DNA of 64,000 nucleotides. Origin: Bubalus kerabau. Its lineage: Eukaryota; Chordata; Mammalia; Artiodactyla; Bovidae. The position numbers and the translations under genes are program-made. Each line of letters starts with the position of its first letter. The stretch's first letter is position 1. The DNA lies in assembly GCF_029407905.1 (NCBI RefSeq), contig NC_073628.1:47451501-47515500 (forward strand), written 5' to 3'. Of the stretch, positions 1-9,959 are shown one piece after another. Below the pieces are notes generated by a model. The model did not search any database and was not told the DNA's origin. It was given only the letters and a program-made list of their open reading frames with translations.

Positions 1-112
1 GGGTTGCCATGCCCTCCTCCAGGAGATCTTTCCTACCCAGGGATCAAAGCTATGTTTTTTATGTCTTCTGCATAGGTAGGTGGGCTCTTTACTTGTGCTA
101 CCTGGGAAGCCC
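1..112 (-). mobile_element. Bov-tA SINE, cut by window edge
   Basis: The complement of a Bov-tA tRNA-like head lies here: the stretch ending at 112 is the reverse of the conserved start GGGCTTCCCAGG, with the degraded B-box region before it. The element continues outside the window. Confidence 0.85.
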
Positions 113-144
113 AAAACTTTTTACAGTATTCCATTGTTATTCAC

Positions 145-270
145 TGGAGAAGGAAATGGCAACCCACTCCAGTTCTTGCCTAGAGAATCCCGTGGACAGA
201 GGAGCCTGGTGGACTGCTGTCCTTGGGGTCACACAGAGTCGGACATGACTGAAGCGACTTAGCATGCATG
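145..270 (+). mobile_element. Bov-A SINE unit with target-site duplication
   Basis: A single Bov-A monomer (BovB-derived SINE body) runs from the GGAGAAGGAAATGGCAACCC motif to GAAGCGACTTAGC. It is bounded by a perfect 13-bp direct repeat, CATTGTTATTCAC, at 132-144 and 271-283, which fixes its ends. Confidence 0.9.
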
Positions 271-285
271 CATTGTTATTCACAG

Positions 286-765
286 ATTTGTTTTCCATAA
301 TTTCAGTTACCTATGATCAACTTTGGTCTGAAAATATTAAATGGAAAATTCCAGAAATAAATAATTCATATTTTAAATAGAACAAAATTTTATGTAGCTG
401 GATAAAATCTTGCACCATCCTGCTTCATTCCACTTGAGATTATTCCTTCATCTGGCATATTCATGCTGTATATGTGAGGCAGACACTTAGTAGCCATCTC
501 AGTTATTGGATCCATTGTGGTATCACAGTGCTCCTGTTCAAGGAACCTTTATTTTACTTAATAATGGTCCCAAAGCATAAGAGCAATGATGCTGGCAATT
601 CAGATAATCCCTTACTGTGCCTAATTTATAAATTAACTTTATCATAGCTATGTCTGTATAGGAAAAAACAGTATACATAGGTTTATGTACTATCTGAGGT
701 TTCACGCAAACATTTGAATGTACTGGAATTTAACCCCTGCAGAGAAGGGGAGACTACTATGAATC
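286..765 (+). mobile_element. Tigger-type DNA transposon fossil
   Basis: The text matches, by eye, the TcMar-Tigger type whose left end reads like GTCTGAAAATATTAAATGG and whose right end carries GGGGAGACTACTAT (748-761). Between them, 563-610 resembles the first codons of a pogo/Tigger transposase (Met-x-Pro-Lys-x-Lys-Ser...Asp-Ala-Gly-Asn). Most of the transposase is missing, so this is an internally deleted, dead copy. The exact subfamily is not assigned. Confidence 0.65.
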
Positions 766-1489
766 CAATTATTCTCAAATCTCCCAAGGTTTATTTTATT
801 AAAAATTCATCAAATTTTTTCATATTTCAAAGTACATTTTTCCTAGTTAAAATAGCTTTATCTCCCAATAATAAAAATAACACTGATAAATCATGAAAAA
901 CTAAAATAATATTAAAAAGTAAAATAAACTGAAGATTACCATGGCTAGCTGTTGGTGAATATAGATATCTCTCTATAAAATTACATAGACAGATATTATT
1001 AATGTAAAATTTACATTGTCATGCTGTATATAGATATATATTCTATAATCAATGTTTTCCCTAGATGATATGACAAAAACATCTTTCATGCCAGTAAATA
1101 AAAATCTATATTGTAGATACCTGGTTCATAGTTTGGCTATAATACTTTATCTATTCATTCATATGTAGATGTACATATAGTTTTTCCCCCTAGTTTATTG
1201 CTATTATAAAATTGACTTTGATTAACAAATATATATAGACACAGTTTTGTGCATATATCTGGTTATTGCCTCTAAATATATTCTAGGAAGTAGGATTGCT
1301 AAATTGGGGGATATATTATTTTAAATAACTTTGATACATAAATTATATACTCAGTGTAGCAATCAACAGAGAATGAGAGCATTTCCTTACACCCATCCTC
1401 TCTAGACTTTCTAATAGGTTTTGTTGTTCCTTTAGATATTCCAAAACCTTATTGGCATTGAAGGGGATCAGAATAGTCCACCTTCCAAA
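766..1489. other. AT-rich segment, no gene; possible old L1 3' fragment
   Basis: No coding potential is visible. Roughly 1040-1320 resembles an old LINE tail in minus orientation (GTGCATATATCTGGTTATT followed by a degraded AGGAAGTAGGATTGCT). The rest is AT-rich and unassigned. Confidence 0.35.
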
Positions 1490-1754
1490 ACAATGCCATT
1501 TTGGCATAGGGATTATTTTGAGCTGAAGGCGATTAGAAAACAGCAAACACAAGCTTGCTACCCTCCATCCTCCTGCCTCAGAGCAGGACATAAATTTCCC
1601 CTTACAAAGGTAATATACATTTCCATTTGTAAAGGTGTTCCCTCTCCTGTATCAGGAAGACCTGAGATAGCACTGAGACCAGTCTGTAGGATGCCTCTTA
1701 GTAAACAACCCTTACTTATCATACATTTCCTAGTCATCTTCCACAACTTATTGC
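1490..1754 (+). mobile_element. Probable ERV LTR, left part (interrupted by the AK2 retrocopy)
   Basis: The stretch has the non-coding texture of a degraded endogenous-retrovirus LTR (for example CCATTTTGGCATAGGGATTA at its start). It stops at the T tract that ends the AK2 pseudogene, and similar sequence resumes at about 3345. Family unknown. The identification rests on memory of similar bovine repeats and is tentative. Confidence 0.4.
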
Positions 1755-3344
1755 TTTTTTTTTAAAATTTTACACAAATTTCTAGCACGCTTTATTGATT
1801 TAAGGGCCAAACAAGGCAGTATTTGGACAGTTAAGAAAATGATACATCCTTGAAAATGATACATCCCAGTGCTGTTGAGTGATGGCAGTCACAGGATTTG
1901 AGGATGAAAAGGACAGAGTTTGGATAATGTTGCTTAGGATACTTGCTCATTTATTAAAAAGGATCCTTTCGCACGACGTGGATGGAAGAAGGCAAGAGTG
2001 TAGGGCTGTGATGTGTGCTGGGTGGTTGCCATGAGTTTACCCACAAGGGCAGGTGGGCTGGTAAATCAGTGCTGAGTTGGGAAGGGAGAGACACTAGCCT
2101 GTCCCACCTGCCTCATGACGCCAGTAAACTCGATTAGCTGAGCCACTGTCCCTGGAACATACTCTGTGTCCCTTTCCAGTGTGAAGATGACGTTTTGATC
2201 TCACGCTATGGGTAACCAGGGTTAGTAGTCAACTTCCGCCCTGATCCAAGCTACAGGATGGCAGAGTGACAGTGTGACTTCCTGCATACCTGAGTTGGCA
2301 GGAGGCTCTGAGAAAAGCTGAAGTCTTAGGGCACTGGCTTTGTGAAATATTGTCACCAGTCCAGAGTAAATGAAAATGTGATTCCTTAGAAATAATGCTA
2401 CATCTCCATTTCTACCTATACCCTCCAGTTAGTGTTTTTAAAAATTAGTTTTCCCCTTTGTCTATATATTTTAAGACTCCGGCTTCATGAAAGGAATTGC
2501 TTCACCGCAGCATGGCTGCTCTTCCTGTCTTGTGCCCTCCATCTCCTCCCCTCCAGCCTTACCCTGACTACCCTCCCCTCTGCCCAGCACCTAGGGGCAG
2601 GGACCAGGCTATGCGGTGATGAGCAGCGATGTGGTCCTGCCTGGCCTTCTGTTTCTGGGATGTGGCTTTGGACAACGCTGCTAGGATGCTGCAAACAGGA
2701 CATCACGGGTCTGGGATGCATGGATGGCAGAGTGGAGCCCCTTTACTGTCTTTTTCCACCAATGGGTGGTCTCAGTCTGGTAGGTCTCAGGGTGGATTTT
2801 CAAGGCCTTCTCATTATCATCTGATCGGCGGATCAAGGGGTCCTCTATGATACCATCTTTCATGAATGCCTTTAGGGGATTGAACTCCTTGTGTAGGAAT
2901 GGCCATTCTGGGGGCCTTTCTGTGAGTCTCTGGATCAGCAAAGAGCCTGGGATGCTGAACTCAATCACAGAATCAAGCTTCTCTTTCCTCTTCTCCGTGA
3001 GGTCATCAAGCCTTTCTGCCTGCCTCACAGTCTGAGAGAAGCCATCTAGAAGAATACTATTTCTGCATGGAGAGATCTCCCAATTCTTCTCAATGAGCTC
3101 CGTGGCCGTTTCATCACTCATCAGTTTTCCAGCATCCATAGCTGCCTTCAGCTTTTCTCCCAGATCTGAGCCAGAAGACCCTTAGCATGGCAGACACAGA
3201 CGTTTTCAGTAGATTTGGGTGCCTGGGAACAGCTTGCCGGCTCCAGGTGGCCCGGGTACCTTGGGATACCCTTGAGTTGGTGCTGCCTCAGGCACGTTAG
3301 TGGCCTCTGAAGCCTCTCACTGCTCATCCCACACCCCTGTTGCT
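1755..3344 (-). pseudogene. AK2: Processed pseudogene of adenylate kinase 2
   Basis: AK2 is the mitochondrial intermembrane-space adenylate kinase (2 ADP <-> ATP + AMP). On the minus strand, 3139-2681 encodes recognisable AK2 sequence: MDAGKL, KRKEKLDSVIEFSIP, EFNP and IRRSDDNEKALKI. Upstream, 3253-3233 still encodes the P-loop GPPGAGK. There is no intron. The start codon is lost, there is a deletion after the P-loop, the LID region is scrambled, and one missing base near 2690 moves the reading frame before the normal C-terminus, whose codons persist at about 2645-2690. A long 3' UTR follows, ending in AATAAA (complement of 1791-1796) and a short A tract (complement of 1755-1763), the mark of L1-mediated retroposition. 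An imperfect flanking repeat (TTGCTTTTTTTTTAAAA at about 1751, TTGCTCTTTTTAAAA at about 3341) is a plausible target-site duplication. Identity is firm. The 3' UTR extent is inferred. Confidence 0.82.
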
Positions 3345-3525
3345 CTTTTTAAAATGATAGATAAGCCCTCAGTCTAAACATTTCTTTGGGTTTTCACTTC
3401 TTTTCTGTAGAGTCTCCATGTACATAAAATAGATATGCCTTTCTCCTCTTAAACTGTCTTTTGCCAGTTTAATTTGCATGTCTCAAATACAGAACCTAAG
3501 AGCATAGAGGACAAGCTTATCATTC
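3345..3525 (+). mobile_element. Probable ERV LTR, right part
   Basis: Sequence resuming after the AK2 retrocopy contains a U5-like stretch (TGCCAGTTTAATTTGCATG, near 3460) and seems to continue the LTR-like segment left of the retrocopy. Family unassigned. Confidence 0.35.
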
Positions 3526-3939
3526 CTTTTAGCATAAAATACCTTCTTGTGTGTGGTGTCATAAAGTTGAATGGAGAAGGTATTAAAGTTGAAAAAATTT
3601 AAACAGTTCTCAAAATAAATTTCACAGTATCTTGCTTATAGTAGAGAATGGCTATCTAGAAATGCTCTCAGATAGCTCTTATTCCAGCTCATCAAAGCAA
3701 GATCCCTAAAGCTCATAATGAGTAAGAAATAATTACTTCCTTCTTTCTTATCTTCCTCCCTCCCCTCTCCCTCCTCTTTCTGTCTTCTATTCTGTTGAAA
3801 ACCCCAACTGAAAACATACTTGATCCCTCAGTTTTCTTAGGTGCTGGAACTTAAAGTATGCATGTCTCTCTCCAGGAGTTTATAAATGATGGTGTGCAGA
3901 TAGCTGCAATAAAACAAATTGTCTTGATAATAGTGACTT
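3526..3939. other. Unassigned non-coding DNA
   Basis: It holds a pyrimidine-rich run (TTCCTTCTTTC... about 3738-3790). I see no gene and no clear repeat. Confidence 0.4.
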
Positions 3940-4600
3940 CCTAAGATCATGGCATCTGGTCCCATCACTTCATGGGAAATAGATGGGGAAGCAGTGGCTG
4001 ACTTTATTTTTTGGGGCTCCAAAATCACTGCAGATGATGACTGCAGCCATGAAATTAAAAGACGCTTACTCCTTGGAAGGGAAGTTATGACCAACCTAGA
4101 TAGCATATTCAAAAGCAGGGACATTACTTTACCAACAAAGGTCCGTGTAGTCAAGGCTATGGTTTTTCCTGTGGTCATGTATGGATGTGAGAGTTGGACT
4201 GTGAAGAAAGCTGAGTGCCGAAGAATTGATGCTTTTGAACTGTGGTGTTGGAGAAGACTCTTGAGAGTCCCTTGGACTGCAAGGAGATCCAACCAGTCCA
4301 TTCTAAAGGAGATCAGTCCTGGGTGTTCTTTGGCAGGACTGATGCTAAAGCTGAAACTCTGATACTTTGGCCACCTCATGCAAAGAGTTGACTCATTGGA
4401 AAAGACCCTGATGCTGGGAGGGATTGGGGGCAGGAGGAGAAGGGGATGACAGAGGATGAGATGGCTGGATGGCATCACTGACTTGATGGACATGAGTTTG
4501 AGTGAACTCTGGGAGTTGGTGATGGACAGGGAGGCCTGGCATGCTGGAATTCATGGGGTTGCAAAGAGTTGGACACGACTGAGTGACTGAACTAAGCTGA
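3940..4600 (+). mobile_element. BovB LINE, 3' fragment
   Basis: The last 660 bp of a BovB (RTE-clade) element. In translation it shows the conserved C-terminal RT region (VMYGCESWTVKK, RRLLRVPWTARRSNQ, HLMQRVDSLEKT) in broken frames, and it ends in the GAGTGACTGAACT tail. It is 5' truncated. BovB is known to have entered ruminants by horizontal transfer; that is background knowledge, not visible here. Confidence 0.93.
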
Positions 4601-4685
4601 ATGGTGTAATTTCATAGGTGGCAAAAAGACTTTCCCATTGTAGGAGTATTTCCTGGTGAAATGAGCAAAGTCTTTGGAGTTAGAT

Positions 4686-4892
4686 GCCTATGCTTGTTCA
4701 GTTATATCTGACTGTGGCTTCATGGACTCTAGCCCACCAGGCTCCTCTGTCCATGGAATTTTCTAGGCAAGAATACTGGAGTGGGTTGCCATTTCCTACT
4801 CCAGGGGATCTTCCTGACCCAGGGATGGAATCCTCATCTCTTGTATCTCCTGCACTGGCAGGTGGGTTCTTTACCACTGCTCCACCCAGGGA
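4686..4892 (-). mobile_element. Bov-tA SINE
   Basis: Reverse-oriented Bov-tA: the Bov-A body complement (CCACCAGGCTCCTCTGTCC) is followed by the tRNA-like head complement ending near CCACCCAGGGA. The head is diverged. Confidence 0.88.
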
Positions 4893-5005
4893 GTTAGATA
4901 AGTGTGAGTTTAAAGTTTGTCTCTTCCTCTTATCAATGGAGGCAAGCCTCTTAACTCTTGCTAAACCTCAAAGTCCTCATTTTCAAATTAATCATGACTC
5001 AGAAA
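4893..5005 (-). mobile_element. MIR-like SINE fossil
   Basis: Degraded core: GCCTCTTAACTCTTGCTAAACC followed by CCTCATTTTCAAATT resembles the MIR stretch in which a 'cacttaacctctctgagcctcag' type motif precedes 'cctcatctgtaaaatg'. Confidence 0.45.
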
Positions 5006-5179
5006 TTCTTTGAGAATTAAAGATTTTTTAGATCACATAGCCCAGGTTTTGTATTTGGTAAATATTATTTCCATTCTTTATTATTGCTTGAAGTTTCACA
5101 ATAAAAACTACAGAAGGTTAGGGCTGGTAGAATTTACCTTTAAAGAAAACCAAATTTGGGTTCATCATGGTAAAGTTAA

Positions 5180-5770
5180 AAAGAACAATAAGACAAAATA
5201 AAAAAAATATGAGGCTTAGAATGGGTAAGAATATATAGTGATTAGCTCAGGGTTACACAAGTTGAAAGTTAAAAGACTCAGGGTATAGTGCTTACATGAG
5301 ATCAATTCTTTAAGACTTTATCCCCTTTCAAAATTCAAATTACCTCAGAGAGAGATAACATCCTGAGTCTGGTTATCAGTTATAATTTACTGCTACTGTT
5401 TATAGACCCAATAAAGCATTTCCTGAGATAATCATAACTTTTATATTTCATATAAAATCAGGAACCATAGATAAAGATGAAACAAATCACATACTCTGAG
5501 GAAAAAAAAAATAGCAGGAAGAGGGCCCATATAATTCACCAACAGAGGGAGGGAGAATCTCTCTGCTAGGCATTTTCCTATGGTATTGCATTACCGTTTT
5601 TGTTGTTGTTTTTACTCCTTTGATAATATGAGATGGATGACATTATCTCCATTTTGAAGAAAAGATCTGAAGTTCAGTGAGAAATTTGGTGATGAGCAAT
5701 AGCATCTGTTCTCAGAATTGTATCAGCTTGACTTCAAATCCCATGGTATTCCCAGTGTAGCATAATGCCT
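5180..5770 (+). mobile_element. MIR-like fossils (two pieces)
   Basis: At about 5190-5280, TGAGGCTTAGAATGGGTAAG then GGGTTACACAAG resembles the MIR core. At about 5630-5760, a second copy shows TCTCCATTTTGAAGAAAAG then TCAAATCCCATGG. The sequence between them is unassigned and AT-rich. Confidence 0.45.
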
Positions 5771-5805
5771 TCAGCCAAGTCTGGCTTCCTAATTAACAGC
5801 TCTGA

Positions 5806-5925
5806 AGTGAAAGTGCAAGTGTTAAGTCAGTCAGTCCTGTGTAACTTTCTGTGATCCCATGGACTGTAGCCTGCCAGGCTCCAGTGTCCATGGAATCCTC
5901 CAGGCAATAATACTGAAGTAAGGTC
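5806..5925 (-). mobile_element. Bov-A SINE fragment
   Basis: Reverse complement of the Bov-A body (GATCCCATGGACTGTAGCC, CCAGGCAATAATACTG). Truncated, without a tRNA-like head. Confidence 0.82.
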
Positions 5926-6096
5926 AACCTAGCTGCTCCATCCAGCTTGTTCCCAACATAAATTGATAGGCATTTTTGGGGGGAATTTAGAACAAAGTGA
6001 TTTCTTTGATAGAAAGGATCATACCCAAAAGAAAATGGGAGCTTAAACTTATAACAAAACTAGAAAAAACTTAATTAGACCTAATACTTAAGAAAA

Positions 6097-6294
6097 GGGC
6101 TTCCTTTGTGGCTCAGCTGGTAAAGAATTTAACTGCAATGTGGGAGAGCTGGGTTTGATCCCTGAGTTGGACAGATTCCCTGGAGAAGAGAAAGGCTACC
6201 CACTCCAGTATTCTGGCCTGGAGACTTCCACGGACTGTATAATCCATGGGGTCACAAAGAGTCCGACACGACTGAGCGACTTTGGCTTCACTTC
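6097..6294 (+). mobile_element. Bov-tA SINE with target-site duplication
   Basis: Complete Bov-tA: head GGGCTTCCTTTGTGGCTCAG, B-box-like GGTTTGATCCC, Bov-A body, and tail GACTGAGCGACTTTGG. It is flanked by a perfect 11-bp repeat ACTTAAGAAAA at 6086-6096 and 6295-6305. Confidence 0.93.
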
Positions 6295-6305
6295 ACTTAA
6301 GAAAA

Positions 6306-7065
6306 AAAGCAGGCTATGCTTTTACTCTTACAACTATCAGATCAGAGGGGTACCCAAGTTTTGTCTCCCAAATCTCTTCTGTCCTCATTTCCCTCAATAG
6401 AGACACACTTCTTGGGGCTTGTCATAACAGTTATTCTTAAATTTACGCAGCACTTGACACTTTTGCCACACTTTGCATCTCTTTGTTAGCACCTCTGCTG
6501 TCAGTGACAATCCCCACAGACAAGATAGGAAGGCGACTGAGGCTTTCTATTTTCCAGGCTTCCAGATCTGGTTAGAGTTTTAGGAAGAGTGGTAGAGAGG
6601 ATGAAAACAAAACAGAGGGGACTTAGGGGCATGACACGGGCAGTTAAAAGGACAGTTTGTCTCCTATATCGATTTCTTACAGTAAGCCTTGTTGGGATGA
6701 ATGAGTAGGAGAAAATCTAGATAGGCTCTACACTTAGGCCTTAGTAACCCAAGTGTTTGCTCTGTTCAACTTCATTGTAAAAGATTATTGTTTATTTTGT
6801 GATTATGTCTGTGAAGTAAACATAGTCATTATCATTATCCACAATCGTAGATTGAACAGATATTTTTTCCTGTGGGGAGGACACCGAGAAGGAAAGTGAT
6901 TCCCAATTCCCAGAAGGTAGTAATGATCAGCAATAGCTCAAGTTCATTTTGTTCACCTTGTAACTTGCTACATCATACCAAGTAAATTGCTGCATGCTTG
7001 TAGAAGACGGTGTTACTTTTCAGTAATACCTTTTATAGACACTTTTTATATCCTGATTCATTCCT
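6306..7065. other. Unassigned non-coding DNA
   Basis: No open frame resembles a known protein. A weak MIR-like patch may lie near 6810-6920 (CATTATCATTATCCACAATC). The rest looks like single-copy DNA. Confidence 0.4.
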
Positions 7066-7259
7066 GAAAGTGAAAGTGGCTCAGTCGTGTCTGACTCTTT
7101 GTGACCCCAAGGACTATACAGTCCATGGAATTCTCCAGGCCAGGACACTGGAGAGGGTAGCCTTTCCCTTCTCCAGGGGATCTCCCCAACCCAGGGATCG
7201 AACCCAGGTCTCCCGCATTGCAGGCGGATTCTTTACCAGCTGAGCCACAAGGGAAGCCC
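7066..7259 (-). mobile_element. Bov-tA SINE
   Basis: Reverse-oriented, well-preserved Bov-tA. The body complement is followed by the head complement CAGCTGAGCCACAAGGGAAG. The intact B-box complement GGGATCGAACC is at 7194-7204. Confidence 0.93.
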
Positions 7260-7319
7260 GATTTGTTTCCTATGGTACTACAAATGTGGAGGGTTATATA
7301 CCTGTGTCTATTGAACCCA

Positions 7320-7650
7320 GCCATATTCACATGACTTTCTTTGACCAATAAAATTTTGTCAGATGTGACATGCAGCATTCCATGAAATTGCTTTAGGAAC
7401 TGGTATTTGGTTCATAACTATCTCTGTTTTCTCTGCATCTGTGATCATGGAAGAATAAGGTGAGATGAAATCTCTGTCAAACTGGTCAGTGAGTGTCCAC
7501 AGTCAGCAGAACCCTCTTATGAGTCTGCCACAGAACCCTCTTATGCATATGCGATATTAGTGTGAGTAAAAGATTTATTGTTTTAAGCCATTGAGTTTTC
7601 AGGCTGTTTATCTTTGTAGCATAACTTCGTGAATCCTGACAGAGTGTCTA
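7320..7650 (+). mobile_element. Probable MaLR/ERVL-type LTR 3' end
   Basis: The segment ends in a motif typical of these LTRs (TTGTTTTAAGCCATTGAGTTT, about 7578-7598, then TTTGTAGCATAACTTCGTG). A short internal duplication of CAGAACCCTCTTATG occurs at 7507-7521 and 7531-7545. The 5' limit is uncertain. Confidence 0.45.
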
Positions 7651-7683
7651 AGTAATATTTCTTGAATAAATGAATAATAACCT

Positions 7684-7765
7684 AATTCCATGGACAGAGG
7701 AACCTGATGGGCTACAGTCCATGGGGTTGCAAAGAGTTGGAAATGACTGAGTAACTAACACACCA
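7684..7765 (+). mobile_element. Bov-A SINE 3' fragment
   Basis: Contains TTCCATGGACAGAGGAACC through GACTGAGTAACTAACAC, the 3' portion of Bov-A/Bov-tA, 5' truncated. Confidence 0.8.
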
Positions 7766-7782
7766 CACACTCACACACACAA
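7762..7782. repeat. Short CA-rich microsatellite
   Basis: ACACACCACACACTCACACACACA-like run directly behind the SINE tail, where such repeats often grow. Confidence 0.75.
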
Positions 7783-8306
7783 CCTTTTTTAAATGTCTAA
7801 TATTCACAGTTGACTCACTGTTTGCTATAGGAAGTTAAAAGTTGAATGCTACATTTTGCAAATAATTTATAAATATACTTAGAAAGCATAATTTATAAAT
7901 TATAAATAATAATCCTATCTTCTGATCAGGAACAGTTTCATTGAGTAGTTACTAGGCAACAGGGTTTTTGTAAGATTACAATAAGCATGTGAAAGGAAAG
8001 GAATTAATTTACTAATTCTTTAAATATTTACTGAGTGCCTACTGTGAGTCAGACATTTTGTTTAACATTTCCCATTATTCAAATATATAATACATGAGCC
8101 TGTTGAGCAGTTATTTTTTAGTTTTCATAGGGAGCTGCCAGGTGAATTCAATCCGAGCATTTAGGGAAGAAGAGGCTACATTTTAATCTATTCCATTGTT
8201 TCCCTCCCCCAAAGAGGATAAATGCCTACTGGGAGACATTTACACTTAAAGACACACTGATTATTAAGGCAAACTTGATAGCTTAATGTTAGTGGAGAGG
8301 ATCATT
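7783..8306. other. Non-coding DNA at the L1 insertion site
   Basis: AT-rich. About 8025-8080 (TTACTGAGTGCCTACTGTGAG...) resembles an L2 or MIR-type fossil. No gene. Confidence 0.4.
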
Positions 8307-8321
8307 AAAATTTATACACCC
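8307..8321 (+). repeat. Target-site duplication, left copy, of the full-length L1
   Basis: AAAATTTATACACCC, preceded by TT, so the nick site reads TT|AAAA as expected for L1 endonuclease. The right copy at 17130-17145 (AAAATGTATACAACCC) differs by one substitution and one inserted base. Confidence 0.8.
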
Positions 8322-8328
8322 GGAGGAG

Positions 8329-8340
8329 CCAAGATGGCGG
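8329..8340 (+). promoter_or_regulatory. YY1-like site at the L1 5' end
   Basis: CCAAGATGGCGG lies eight bases from the element start, the position at which YY1 sets the transcription start in human L1. The role here is inferred from that analogy. Confidence 0.65.
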
Positions 8341-8699
8341 AGGAGTAGGACGGGGAGAACACTTTCTCCCCCACAAATTCATCAAAAGAGCATTTAAACG
8401 TCGAGTAAATTCCACAAAACAACTTCTGAATGCCAGCAGAGGACATCAGGCACCCAGAAAAGCAACCCAACTCTTCGAAAGGAGGTAGGAAAAAATATAA
8501 AAGACAAAAAAAGAGACAAAAGAGGGAGGGACGGAGTTCCGTCCCGGGAAGGGAGTCTTAAAAAGAGAGAAGTTTCCAAACACCAGGAAACCCTCTCACT
8601 GCCGAATCTGTGCCAAGCTTTGGAAGCACAGAGGGCAACATAAAAGGGAGAAAAAAATAAATAAACAATTAAAAATCGCAGATTGTGAGCCCTACAGTA

Positions 8700-9460
8700 A
8701 CTCCCCCAGCGGAGAAGCAGCGCAGACGCCTGCACACGGCATTAGCAAGCGGGGGCTGGGCAGGGAAGCGCGGCGCGGGCTGTGTCCCTTAGAGTAAGAA
8801 TCGGCCCGAATGTCCTGAGCGCTATCTGAGTGAAGTAATTTGGGCTAGCAAACCAGACTGTGGGATATCTACCACGCGAAAAGCCAGCCCTAACCTAAGA
8901 CACCGCCAGGCCCGCGCACAGAACAAAGGACTGAACAGAGATAGCCGGCTGCAGACCTTCCCCCTCCGGTCACAGGCAGCCAGAGCCGTAAGGGGGCAAT
9001 CGCAGCCCCAGAGAGACACTATCTATAAAACTGTAAGCCGGCTTCTTTGCTAACTAAAACTTCTTGGGGGTCTGGACGGTCAACATCTGCCTGAGAAGGT
9101 GCGCCGGTTTTACACCCAGATAACCGGGCGGCAGGGAGGCGATAAGTCGCAGCATTGGTGCCCGCCAAACACATCACCTGACTGCTCGGATCTGGGAAGA
9201 GCACAAAACGCAGGCCCAACCGAGTCTGCGCCTCTGAGGACTACCCGAGTGCCTGAACCTGAGCGGCTTGGACCTGGGAGCTCAGCCCAGGGCCGGCCTC
9301 TGATTGTTCCTGGTGGAACAACCTAGAGCCCGAGCAGTGTGGGCAGGGAGGCTACACGCGCCGAGAGCGGGGGCAGACCCAGTGTGGCTGAGGCACTGCG
9401 AGCGCACGCCACTGTTATCGGTTTGCAGCATCCCTCCCTCCCTCCCCACAGCGCGGCTGA
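8700..9460 (+). promoter_or_regulatory. CpG-rich part of the L1 5' UTR
   Basis: Frequent CpG (GCGCGGCGCGGGC near 8768, CGCGCCGAGAGCGGGGG near 9357) in an otherwise AT-rich window, consistent with the internal promoter region of L1. No specific factor sites are claimed. In an old copy methylation would have eroded CpG, so retention supports youth. Confidence 0.6.
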
Positions 9461-9959
9461 ACAAGTGAGCCTAAATAAAATAAAAAAAAATAGTGTCCTC
9501 CACTGTCCCCTTTGTGTCAGGGTGGGAACCAGACACTGAAGAGACCAGCAAACAGAAGAAGCTATAACAGAGGGAAACGCCTTGGAAGCTACAGGCCATA
9601 GATTAAAACCCTGTGGTCACTACGAACTACATAGGAAGGGTCCTATAGATCTTGAGAAATATAAGTCAGACCAAGGAACTAGCCAAAAATGAACTGAACC
9701 CACAATACTCACAACAAAACTAGAGAAAGACCTAGATATATTTTTCCTAATTTTACGATCAATCTTTCTTTCTTTCTTTTTTTTTAATTAAAAAAAATTT
9801 TTTAAGTCCTCTATTGTCCTTTAATTTTCACTTTTATAACTATTACTTTGCAAAAAAAAAAAAGACCCTATTTTTTTTTCTTCAGCAAACTTCATATATA
9901 TATTTTATAATTTTTTGACCGTGTTTTGTTTTGTTTTGTTTTTTTCTTTTTCTTCTTTT

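Noticed and set aside
9..248. Short open frames across Bov-A/Bov-tA elements, here and throughout the window
   Set aside because: They recur in every SINE copy in shifting frames and carry only SINE translation (for example ATHSSxLAWRIPW). No coding role.
2432..3035. Plus-strand open frames over the AK2 retrocopy
   Set aside because: The minus-strand AK2 match explains the segment; the plus frames are incidental.
7187..7259. tRNA-like sequences with A and B boxes in Bov-tA and CHR SINEs
   Set aside because: They are heads of SINEs without a foldable acceptor stem and with SINE bodies attached; not tRNA genes.
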